NCBI GenBank assembly: GCA_017861495.1 | Contig: JAGFXW010000094.1 | Location: forward strand, 1-10,021 | DNA length: 10,021 nucleotides | From: Bacillota bacterium | GTDB taxonomy: Bacteria; Bacillota_C; Negativicutes; CTSoil-072 | Reading direction: 5' to 3' | In this document: one piece after another, positions 1 to 5,857 of the stretch | Numbering within the stretch: the first letter of the stretch is position 1 | Layout of the letters: every line of letters starts with the position of its first letter | Notes under the pieces: model-generated | Seen by the model: the letters and a program-made list of their open reading frames with translations, nothing else | Database searches by the model: none | What the model was told of the DNA's origin: nothing | Translations under genes and position numbers: made by a program

Positions 1-53
1 CAGGCGTTCTGAAAAAGTGGGATGAAATAAAGCGTAATAAGAAAGAAGTGTGA
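1..53 (+). CDS. rpsP: 30S ribosomal protein S16, C-terminal tail (partial)
   Basis: Only the last 16 or so codons are in the window. Read from base 3 they give GVLKKWDEIKRNKKEV and then TGA at 51-53. The GVLKKW stretch resembles the end of bacterial S16 (GIMEKFH in Bacillus subtilis, from memory), followed by a lysine-rich tail. S16 is a small-subunit protein needed for 30S assembly. In Firmicutes rpsP sits directly before khpA and ylqD, which is exactly what follows here, so context carries much of the call. A GTG at 50-52 overlaps the stop, which would allow translational coupling to the next gene. Confidence 0.75.
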   Translation, partial: GVLKKWDEIKRNKKEV

Positions 54-58
54 TAACT

Positions 59-286
59 ATGAAAGAACTCGTTGCAGTTATCGCCAAAGCATTGGTAAAT
101 CATCCGGAACAAATCAATATTACAGAAACAGTTGACAACCATACAACTGTATACGAACTACATGTAGCTCCAGAAGATATGGGTAAAATTATTGGTAAAC
201 AAGGCAGAATCGCAAAAGCGATCCGCACAGTCGTAAAATCGGCTGCGATTCGTGAAAACAAGAAAGTAATGGTTGAAATCGTTTGA
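59..286 (+). CDS. khpA: KhpA, single KH-domain RNA-binding protein
   Basis: A 75-aa protein that is essentially one KH domain. The GxxG RNA-binding loop is visible as IIGKQGR near residues 44-50, followed by the helix AKAIRTVV. Family knowledge: KhpA (YlqC) forms a dimer with KhpB/Jag/EloR, binds RNA, and affects cell elongation and division in streptococci. The start at ATG 59 is chosen because family members begin MKELV. An in-frame GTG at 50 would add three residues and overlap the rpsP stop, and cannot be excluded. The Shine-Dalgarno for either start is weak (AAGAAG). The gene is followed 14 bases later by ylqD. Confidence 0.92.
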   Translation: MKELVAVIAKALVNHPEQINITETVDNHTTVYELHVAPEDMGKIIGKQGRIAKAIRTVVKSAAIRENKKVMVEIV

Positions 287-300
287 GAAGGTGAACTGCC

Positions 301-708
301 ATGGAAAACATGACGTTGAAATGTCCTGTGACAATTAAAGCCAAGGTTTCTGAAACCCTGAAAAAGCAACTGGCGGCTAATATTCAGGAAGAAATTAAAA
401 AATTGGATATGGAATTGCAACAAATTGAATTCCATGCAAAACGCCTTATGACAGAACAGGCGAAACAAGACGCCCAAGGTTTGGTCGCTCTGCGGCAGCA
501 AATTGACGCGGAACGCAATAAACGATTAGAGATTAAAAACCATTTAACGGAAAAATTGAAGGAAACGGCGCAATTGGAGATTGGAGCAGAAATTGTTCAG
601 GGAACGATGGAAAGAAACATCACTGTCAGTATTGGTGATGATTTGCAAAAATTGATGAATGCAGAAATTTTGTTGGAAGACGGCAAAATTATTGCTTTCC
701 GCAGTTAA
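301..708 (+). CDS. ylqD: YlqD family protein (coiled coil)
   Basis: A 135-aa protein matching the YlqD family by gene position and architecture. It has a short N-terminal strand (TLKCPVTIKAKV), a long charged helical segment over about residues 17-95 rich in Lys, Glu, Gln and Leu that looks like a coiled coil, and a C-terminal part ending in the strand pair ILLEDGKIIAF. No signal peptide, membrane segment or catalytic motif is visible. Its biochemical function is not established; its constant place between khpA and rimM suggests a link to ribosome maturation or RNA metabolism, which is inference. The ATG at 301 has a good Shine-Dalgarno (AGAAGGTG) about 8 bases upstream. A second in-frame ATG lies at 310. 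Confidence 0.85.
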   Translation: MENMTLKCPVTIKAKVSETLKKQLAANIQEEIKKLDMELQQIEFHAKRLMTEQAKQDAQGLVALRQQIDAERNKRLEIKNHLTEKLKETAQLEIGAEIVQGTMERNITVSIGDDLQKLMNAEILLEDGKIIAFRS

Positions 709-713
709 ATCCG

Positions 714-1217
714 ATGGTTGATAATTTAATCGCAGTTGGAAAAATTGTTGCCCCGCACGGTGTGCGGGGTGACGTTCGTATTATTCCGCTCACTGATTTC
801 CCTGACCGTTTTCGCCCTTCACTTGTGGTATATCTTTCTGATCGTTCGCCGTTAGTAATTAACCAAGTAAAACAAAATAACCAGTTTTTGCTGCTTAAGT
901 TTAAAAGCTTTGATGATCGAAATTCTGTAGAGTCCTTGCGTGGCCAGTTGATTCATGTAAAAGAGCAGGATTTAGTGGCTTTGCCCAAGGGTCAATTTTA
1001 TATTTTTGAAATTATCGGGCTCCAAGTATACGATGAAGCAGACGTTCATTTAGGTGTTGTTACGAATGTTTTGCAAACTGGCAGCAATGATGTTTACGTC
1101 ATTGAAAAGCCGGGAGAAAAACCGATCCTTATTCCAGCCTTAAAAGAAGTTGTTCGGCAAGTTGATATCGCGGGCAAAAAAATGATTGTAAAACTTCAGG
1201 AAGAATGGGTTGAATAA
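714..1217 (+). CDS. rimM: 16S rRNA processing protein RimM
   Basis: A 167-aa protein of the usual RimM size. The N-terminal beta-barrel domain begins [18 protein letters not shown], the family's hallmark opening. The C-terminal PRC-barrel domain starts near [14 protein letters not shown] and contains [18 protein letters not shown] and [10 protein letters not shown]. RimM binds S19 in the 30S head and assists late 16S rRNA maturation. The gene starts only 5 bases after the ylqD stop, and no recognisable Shine-Dalgarno precedes ATG 714, so translation probably depends on coupling from ylqD. Its TAA shares one base with the trmD ATG (TAATG), again pointing to coupling. Confidence 0.97.
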   Translation: MVDNLIAVGKIVAPHGVRGDVRIIPLTDFPDRFRPSLVVYLSDRSPLVINQVKQNNQFLLLKFKSFDDRNSVESLRGQLIHVKEQDLVALPKGQFYIFEIIGLQVYDEADVHLGVVTNVLQTGSNDVYVIEKPGEKPILIPALKEVVRQVDIAGKKMIVKLQEEWVE

Positions 1218-1963
1218 TGCGCATCGATATATTATCGTTATTTCCTGAAATGTTTGCCGGTCCTTTTGGCTGCAGTATCATGAAGCGGGCGCTGGATGCG
1301 GGATTGCTGTCGGTCCGGATTACCAATCCGCGTTATTTTGCTTATGATAAACATCATATTGTTGATGATTATCCTTTTGGCGGAGGATCGGGCATGGTTA
1401 TGAAGCCGGAGCCTTTGTTTCAAGCCGTGGAACATGTGCTGCTGGATAATCCTGCTTTGCGGCGACGTATCATCCTTATGGCGCCGGGCGGACAACGTTT
1501 TGACCAGGAAAAAGCAAAAGAATTGGCATCCTATCAGCAACTTATTTTAATTTGCGGCCATTATGAAGGTATTGATGAACGTGTACGGGACCATTTGGTT
1601 GACGAGACCATATCCATTGGCGATTACGTTTTAACAGGCGGAGAATTACCGGCTATGGTCATCACAGATGCAATTTCCCGTATGCTTCCCGGCGTCTTGG
1701 GCGCAAATGACGCAGCAGAGCACGATTCATTCTATAATGGTTTGCTCGAGTATCCTCAATATACGCGGCCGCGGGAGTATCGTGGGTGGCAGGTTCCTGA
1801 TATTCTTGTGTCCGGTGACCATGCTAAAATTGCCCGTTGGAGGCGAAAACAATCGTTGCGCAGCACTTATAAATTGCGGCCGGACTTGCTCATCGGAAGA
1901 CAGTTTAATCCTGAGGATGAAAAGTTGCTGGCTGAAATCCGCCTGGAAGAGGATGAAAACTAA
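1217..1963 (+). CDS. trmD: tRNA (guanine-37-N1)-methyltransferase TrmD
   Basis: A 248-aa SPOUT-class enzyme that uses S-adenosylmethionine to make m1G37 in tRNAs reading CNN codons, preventing +1 frameshifting. Visible motifs are [13 protein letters not shown] at the start, [17 protein letters not shown], the knot segments [13 protein letters not shown] and [17 protein letters not shown], and the C-terminal [26 protein letters not shown]. These are diagnostic of bacterial TrmD. The family often has R where this protein has H in ICGHYEG; this is a tolerated variation as far as I know. The start codon overlaps the rimM stop by one base. No separate promoter is seen. Confidence 0.98.
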   Translation: MRIDILSLFPEMFAGPFGCSIMKRALDAGLLSVRITNPRYFAYDKHHIVDDYPFGGGSGMVMKPEPLFQAVEHVLLDNPALRRRIILMAPGGQRFDQEKAKELASYQQLILICGHYEGIDERVRDHLVDETISIGDYVLTGGELPAMVITDAISRMLPGVLGANDAAEHDSFYNGLLEYPQYTRPREYRGWQVPDILVSGDHAKIARWRRKQSLRSTYKLRPDLLIGRQFNPEDEKLLAEIRLEEDEN

Positions 1964-1964
1964 T

Positions 1965-2534
1965 ATGGGGTCAATTTATCTAGGATTATTACACTATCCG
2001 ATTTATAACCGAAATGGTGATATCATTACAACCGCAGTAACGAATTTTGATATCCATGATATTGCCCGTACATCTCGTACTTATGGTTTGAAAAAATATT
2101 TTATCATTAATCCGTTGCCGAACCAAATTGATTTAGCCAGAGAGATTATCGATTATTGGCAAACCGGCGCAGGTTCCAAATACCATGCTGATCGGAAGGA
2201 AGCCTTCCAAGTTTTGCAGATTGTACCTGGCTTAAAAGATGCAATCCATAGCATTACGGAGTTGGAGGGGCAAATGCCGGTTATTGTTACTACTGATGCC
2301 AGAAATTATGGCAATAGCGTGTCATACCGTGAACTGCGGAAAAATATAGCAACAAACAACAAGCCTTGTTTACTGCTCTTTGGGACTGGATGGGGAATCG
2401 AAAAAACGCTGGTGAGCAGTTTTGATTATTTGCTCGAGCCGATTTACGGTTGCAGCGACTATAATCACTTGCCTGTAAGGGCTGCTGTTGCGATTATTTT
2501 GGATCGCCTTTTAGGAGAAGCTTGGTGGGAGTAA
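1965..2534 (+). CDS. TrmD-adjacent SPOUT RNA methyltransferase
   Basis: A 189-aa protein beginning MGSIYLGLLHYPIYNRNG. It resembles the SPOUT family often annotated as SAM-dependent RNA methyltransferase (PF09936 type, by memory). The C-terminal knot signature is LLLFGTGWGIEK, a SAM-loop-like GTGWG, followed by LEPIYGCSDYNHLPVRAAVAIILDRLLGE, which resembles the NHLSVRSA-type SPOUT helix. The reading frame is open upstream to 1668, but that part overlaps trmD in another frame. ATG 1965 is one base after the trmD stop and is preceded by AGAGGATG, so it is the chosen start. The substrate is not known to me; adjacency to trmD suggests an RNA target, which is inference. Confidence 0.9.
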   Translation: MGSIYLGLLHYPIYNRNGDIITTAVTNFDIHDIARTSRTYGLKKYFIINPLPNQIDLAREIIDYWQTGAGSKYHADRKEAFQVLQIVPGLKDAIHSITELEGQMPVIVTTDARNYGNSVSYRELRKNIATNNKPCLLLFGTGWGIEKTLVSSFDYLLEPIYGCSDYNHLPVRAAVAIILDRLLGEAWWE

Positions 2535-2556
2535 GTGCAAAATAAATTGGATAACC

Positions 2557-2585
2557 TTGAATTTTCAACTTTTGTGTGATATAAT
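2557..2585 (+). promoter_or_regulatory. Sigma-A type promoter for rplS
   Basis: A -35 box TTGAAT (2557-2562), a 17-base spacer and a perfect -10 box TATAAT (2580-2585), with a TG two bases ahead of it (extended -10). It lies 22 bases after the methyltransferase stop and predicts a transcript start near 2591, giving a leader of about 65 bases before rplS. This separates rplS from the upstream operon as an independently transcribed gene. Confidence 0.88.
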
Positions 2586-2589
2586 TACT

Positions 2590-2656
2590 GGCGTGTAAAA
2601 CGGATGGTCCTCTGCTTTAAACGGGCACGAACGTCTAGTATTAGGGGGAATTATAG
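2590..2656 (+). promoter_or_regulatory. rplS 5' leader, candidate L19 autoregulatory element
   Basis: Between the promoter and rplS the RNA can pair in several ways. GGCGU (2590-2594) pairs with ACGUC (2631-2635), closing a stem around an inner hairpin UGCUU (2613-2617) with GGGCA (2623-2627). Alternatively, UCCUCU (2608-2613) can pair with the Shine-Dalgarno tract AGGGGGA (2643-2649), hiding the ribosome binding site. Firmicutes are known to carry an L19 leader in this position through which the protein represses its own synthesis. I cannot run a covariance model, so assignment to that family is a candidate only. Pairings were worked out by eye. Confidence 0.55.
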
Positions 2657-2998
2657 ATGAATATTATTGATGTATTGGAACAAGAACAACTGCGTAACGA
2701 CATTCCGGTTTTCAAGTCCGGTGATACCGTAAAGGTACACGTTAAGGTTGTCGAGGGTACGCGGGAGCGGATCCAAATGTTTGAAGGTGTTGTAATTGCC
2801 CGCCAAGGCAGCGGCGCCCGGGAAACTTTTACTGTTCGCAGAGTATCCTATGGGATCGGAGTAGAACGGACATTTCCCGTTCATTCGCCGCGAATTGAAA
2901 AAATTGACGTGGTACGCAAAGGTATAGTACGTCGTGCTAAACTGTACTATCTCCGAAATCTGACCGGTAAAGCAGCACGAATTAAAGAAAAACGCTAA
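2657..2998 (+). CDS. rplS: 50S ribosomal protein L19
   Basis: A 113-aa protein, full length for L19, a large-subunit protein at the interface with the 30S subunit (bridge B8 region). Recognisable segments are the opening [63 protein letters not shown], and the end [23 protein letters not shown]. It has a very strong Shine-Dalgarno (AGGGGGA, 2643-2649) before ATG 2657. It forms a monocistronic unit with its own promoter and a terminator just downstream. Confidence 0.99.
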   Translation: MNIIDVLEQEQLRNDIPVFKSGDTVKVHVKVVEGTRERIQMFEGVVIARQGSGARETFTVRRVSYGIGVERTFPVHSPRIEKIDVVRKGIVRRAKLYYLRNLTGKAARIKEKR

Positions 2999-3005
2999 AA
3001 GAAGT

Positions 3006-3042
3006 AAGGGACTGTTAGCAGTCCCTTTTCTTTCTATTTTTT
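3006..3042 (+). terminator. Intrinsic terminator after rplS
   Basis: AAGGGACTG (3006-3014) and CAGTCCCTT (3019-3027) form a perfect 9-bp stem with the 4-base loop TTAG. It is followed by a T-rich tract interrupted by two C and an A. It begins 7 bases after the rplS stop. The imperfect T tract may allow some read-through into lepB, for which no clear promoter of its own is seen. Confidence 0.9.
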
Positions 3043-3084
3043 AGAGAAAATAAGGTTTTCCGTAGTATATAAGGGGGGCTGGCC

Positions 3085-3612
3085 TTGAGTCGTACAACAT
3101 TGGGTGAAGAAATCAAAGACTGGGTAGTATCGATTATCATTGCCGTGGTTTTGGCATTTTTTATTCGCTATTTTATTGTCGAATTATATATGGTTGAAGG
3201 TCCTTCCATGCGGCCTACTTTGGTTAATGGCGAAAGGCTGGTTGTTAACAAATTCATTTATCGTATAAAGCAGCCGGAAAAGGGGGATGTTGTTGTTTTT
3301 CGTTATCCTCGTGATCCCAGCCGTGATTTTATTAAACGGGTTATCGGCGTTGCCGGCGATACGATTGAGATAAAAGACGGGAAAGTCTTTTTGAATGGGC
3401 AGCTATTAAACGAGCCTTATATATTAGAAAAAACAAGGGGTTCTTATCCGGTAGCCACAATACCGGAAGGACATATCTTTGTCATGGGGGATAATCGGAA
3501 TAATTCCGAGGACAGCCGGTTTCGTGACGTTGGGTTTGTTTCCTTGGAGATGTTGAAGGGAAAAGCCGTGATGGTTTTTTGGCCGCTGGACCAAATGAAA
3601 ACATTACCGTAA
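3085..3612 (+). CDS. lepB: Signal peptidase I
   Basis: A 175-aa type I signal peptidase that cleaves signal peptides from exported pre-proteins at the membrane's outer face. One N-terminal transmembrane helix is visible at about residues 13-33 (VVSIIIAVVLAFFIRYFIV). Box B is VEGPSMRPTL with nucleophile Ser41. Box D is RDFIKRVIGVAGD with the general base Lys84. Box E is MGDNRNNSEDSR near 134-145. Length fits short Firmicutes SipS-type enzymes. The start is TTG at 3085, chosen because of the strong Shine-Dalgarno AAGGGGGG (3071-3078) 6 bases before it and because the protein begins properly before the membrane helix. It is followed by ylqF after 28 bases. Confidence 0.97.
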   Translation: MSRTTLGEEIKDWVVSIIIAVVLAFFIRYFIVELYMVEGPSMRPTLVNGERLVVNKFIYRIKQPEKGDVVVFRYPRDPSRDFIKRVIGVAGDTIEIKDGKVFLNGQLLNEPYILEKTRGSYPVATIPEGHIFVMGDNRNNSEDSRFRDVGFVSLEMLKGKAVMVFWPLDQMKTLP

Positions 3613-3640
3613 CCAACATGGTTTTTAATGGGAGGAATTT

Positions 3641-4501
3641 ATGGATATTCATTGGTATCCTGGGCATATGGCAAAAGCCAGCCGGATGATCCGTGAACAA
3701 TTAAAACTGGTTGATGTGGTAATTGAATTATTAGATGCCAGGATCCCGCTAAGCAGTGCAAATCCTGTCATTGAAGAAATTATTGCCGGTAAACCCCGTA
3801 TTGTAGCATTGAATAAGGCTGATTTGGCTGATCCGCGCCGTACCGAGTTATGGTTGTCCTATTTTCGTAAAAAAGGCATTACAGCAATTGCGGTGAATTC
3901 CATCGGTGGCGGAGGCTGTAAAGAATTGACAGCGCAAACAGAAAAAGCTGCACAGCCAAAACTTCAGTCGCTGCTGGCAAAAGGTGTTCGTACCCGTGCA
4001 ATACGCGCTATGATCCTTGGGATACCTAACGTAGGGAAATCTTCGTTGATCAATCGCTTAAAAGGGAGCGCTGTTGCCCGTACTGCGGATAAACCGGGAG
4101 TCACGCGCGGCAAACAGTGGATCAAAATTGGAAAAAATTTAGAGATTTTAGATACACCGGGAGTTTTATGGCCAAAATTGGAAGACCAGCAAGCTGCGTT
4201 TCGGCTAGCGGCTACCGGCGCGATTAATGATGAAGTATTTGACCGTGAAGCGGTGGTCAATAAATTGGTTTACATTTTACGGACAGACTATTTGCCGCAG
4301 TTGGTTGCGCGCTATCAAATCAATACCGATGATGAACTGTCCGATTTGTGGGTATTGGAACAAATCGGCCGGCGGCGCGGTTGCTTGCGAAGCGGCGGAG
4401 TCGTTGATATTGAAAAAGCCGGTCGAATTTTATTAAGCGAATTTCGCGCAGGCTTATTAGGACCGATAACGTTGGATGATTTTGCAAGTGAGCAAGTTTG
4501 A
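3641..4501 (+). CDS. ylqF: Ribosome biogenesis GTPase YlqF/RbgA
   Basis: A 286-aa circularly permuted GTPase needed for late 50S subunit assembly. The permuted order of G motifs is visible: G4 NKAD at residues 58-61, then G1 GIPNVGKSS at 127-135, the G2 Thr at about 155, and G3 DTPG at 171-174. The opening MDIHWYPGHMAKA carries His9, the residue proposed as catalytic in B. subtilis RbgA. A helical C-terminal domain follows, including LWVLEQIGRRRGCL. ATG 3641 has the Shine-Dalgarno GGGAGGA (3630-3636). The 3' end lies 40 bases before the preferred start of rnhB. Confidence 0.97.
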   Translation: MDIHWYPGHMAKASRMIREQLKLVDVVIELLDARIPLSSANPVIEEIIAGKPRIVALNKADLADPRRTELWLSYFRKKGITAIAVNSIGGGGCKELTAQTEKAAQPKLQSLLAKGVRTRAIRAMILGIPNVGKSSLINRLKGSAVARTADKPGVTRGKQWIKIGKNLEILDTPGVLWPKLEDQQAAFRLAATGAINDEVFDREAVVNKLVYILRTDYLPQLVARYQINTDDELSDLWVLEQIGRRRGCLRSGGVVDIEKAGRILLSEFRAGLLGPITLDDFASEQV

Positions 4502-4541
4502 TGATGGTTTTTCTCTAAAAAAGAGTAATGTGAGGCCGATA

Positions 4542-5111
4542 ATGATAGAATGTGGTTGTGATGAAGCCGGTCGCGGCAGCGCGATTGCGGAAATTTATGT
4601 TGCCGCTGTGATTTTGGATCCTAACCAGCCAATCGAGGGATTGCGGGATTCAAAGAAACTGTCAGTCCGGAAACGCGAAGAATTGGCAGAAATTATAAAA
4701 CATTCCGCTCTCAGTTGGTCGTTGGCGAAAGCAACGTTAGAAGAGATAGAACAGCTAAATGTACACCATGCTAATTTATTAGCAATGAAGCGGGCCATAG
4801 AAGGATTGTCCCTACAACCGGATAAGGTATATGTTGATGGATTGCACGTGCCGGCAATCAGTATTCCGGCGGAAGCGATTGTTAAAGGCGATGATAAAAT
4901 CCCGGCGATCAGTGCGGCGTCGATCCTGGCAAAAGTATCCAGGGACCAGGCTATGATGGAGTATCATAAACTGTATCCCCAATATGGGTTTGATAAGCAT
5001 AAAGGGTATTTGACTAAAAAACATATGGAAACTCTTGAAACTTTTGGACCGTGTCCGATCCATCGAAAATCATACAAACCGATTAAAGCGTTATTGGAAC
5101 AAGCTAAATGA
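4542..5111 (+). CDS. rnhB: Ribonuclease HII with variant N-terminal motif
   Basis: A 189-aa RNase HII that nicks DNA at embedded ribonucleotides and degrades RNA in hybrids. The four acidic metal ligands are present: Asp7 and Glu8 in CDEAGRG, Asp99 in VYVDG, and Asp117 in VKGDDKIP, with the same 18-residue gap between the last two as in E. coli. Other family blocks are DSKKLSVRKREEL, AISAASILAKVSRD, YGFDKHKGYLTKKH and CPIHRKSYKPI. The usual GRGPLAGPV block reads GRGSAIAEI here. ATG 4542 has GAGG 6 bases upstream and gives the normal N-terminus. An in-frame ATG at 4476 would add 22 residues of non-family sequence overlapping ylqF and has no Shine-Dalgarno. Confidence 0.93.
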   Translation: MIECGCDEAGRGSAIAEIYVAAVILDPNQPIEGLRDSKKLSVRKREELAEIIKHSALSWSLAKATLEEIEQLNVHHANLLAMKRAIEGLSLQPDKVYVDGLHVPAISIPAEAIVKGDDKIPAISAASILAKVSRDQAMMEYHKLYPQYGFDKHKGYLTKKHMETLETFGPCPIHRKSYKPIKALLEQAK

Positions 5112-5177
5112 ACTGACCTTTTTTAGCGTAGATTAATATTTAGGCAGTGCAGTAAATGTTTTCTGTAAAGGTGAAGA

Positions 5178-5474
5178 ATGAACAACGATGAGCCGGAAAA
5201 ACAGATGGAGGCAATAGCTCTCCGTTACGATATGAAAACGAATCAAGCTCCGAAGGTTACGGCAAAAGGCAGTGGATTTGTTGCTGAGCAGATTATTAAA
5301 GTTGCGCAGAAAAATGCAGTGCCTATTTACCAAAACAAGACACTGGCCAGTGTCTTGCTGGCGGTGGATTTGGATCGTGAAATTCCTGAAGATTTATACA
5401 AAGCTGTGGCGGAAGTTCTAGCTTATGTTTACCGACTGGATCAAAAAACTGGTTCTAAGGGAAAAAAGAAATGA
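5178..5474 (+). CDS. Orphan FlhB C-terminal-domain protein (YlqH-like)
   Basis: A 98-aa soluble protein matching the cytoplasmic C-terminal domain of the flagellar/type III export switch FlhB/YscU. Diagnostic stretches are EAIALRYD, APKVTAKGSGFVAEQII, NAVPIYQNKTLASVLL and the near-canonical EIPEDLYKAVAEVLAYVYRL. The FlhB membrane domain is absent, and the self-cleaving NPTH motif that normally precedes the ALxYD strand is absent too (KQMEAIALRYD instead). Such stand-alone proteins occur next to ylqF-rnhB in Firmicutes (B. subtilis YlqH) and are commonly annotated as EscU/YscU/HrcU family; their role is unknown to me. The Shine-Dalgarno AAGGTGAAG lies just before ATG 5178. The stop overlaps yraN by 4 bases. 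Confidence 0.88.
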   Translation: MNNDEPEKQMEAIALRYDMKTNQAPKVTAKGSGFVAEQIIKVAQKNAVPIYQNKTLASVLLAVDLDREIPEDLYKAVAEVLAYVYRLDQKTGSKGKKK

Positions 5475-5842
5475 CAAAGACAAATCATCTCCGGCTTGGT
5501 GAAGACGGGGAACAAATAGCTGCCGATTATTTGCAAAAACAGGGGTATACAATTTTAGCACGTCGTTTTCGAACCAAAGTCGGCGAGATTGATATCATTG
5601 CCAAAGAGAACAATTGTCTGGTTTTTGTTGAAGTTAAAACCCGGCGAAGTACTATATACGGGTGGCCGGCAGAAGCCGTAACCTGGCGGAAACAGCAAAA
5701 AATTATCAAGACTGCCTTGTGGTTCATGAAAGATACCGGCAATTTGGAAACAAAATGCCGGTTTGATGTTGTGGAAATTATGGTTGGCCAGAGGATGGCA
5801 ATACAATATAATCACATTAAGCATGCGTTTGGCGGGTGCTAA
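5471..5842 (+). CDS. yraN: YraN family endonuclease-like protein (UPF0102)
   Basis: A 123-aa protein of the UPF0102/YraN family, whose fold is of the restriction-endonuclease type. Family marks are LGEDGEQIAADYLQKQGY, RFRTKVGEIDIIAKE with Asp41, and LVFVEVKTRRS with Glu54 and Lys56. Together these give the D...ExK arrangement of PD-(D/E)xK nucleases. CRFDVVEI near the end is also typical. Nuclease activity is not well established for the family, so the function is inferred from the fold. ATG 5471 overlaps the previous stop as ATGA. It lies directly before comM, a recurrent arrangement in bacteria. Confidence 0.93.
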   Translation: MTKTNHLRLGEDGEQIAADYLQKQGYTILARRFRTKVGEIDIIAKENNCLVFVEVKTRRSTIYGWPAEAVTWRKQQKIIKTALWFMKDTGNLETKCRFDVVEIMVGQRMAIQYNHIKHAFGGC

Positions 5843-5857
5843 AAGGGAGGTCTTCAC

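Noticed and set aside
100..501. Minus-strand reading frames across khpA-ylqD and elsewhere (for example 6391-6840, 8540-9010).
   Set aside because: They lie opposite well-supported genes, lack ribosome binding sites and recognisable domains.
1668..1964. The reading frame of the SPOUT methyltransferase is open far upstream, to 1668.
   Set aside because: This part lies entirely within trmD in another frame, has no family similarity, and ATG 1965 with its own Shine-Dalgarno gives the canonical N-terminus.
3043..3084. A promoter for lepB after the rplS terminator.
   Set aside because: TATATA near 3066 would place the start inside the Shine-Dalgarno, and no -35 box at good spacing is visible.
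4476..4541. Earlier ATG for rnhB at 4476 overlapping ylqF.
   Set aside because: It adds 22 residues unlike RNase HII and has no Shine-Dalgarno; ATG 4542 has GAGG upstream and gives the family start.
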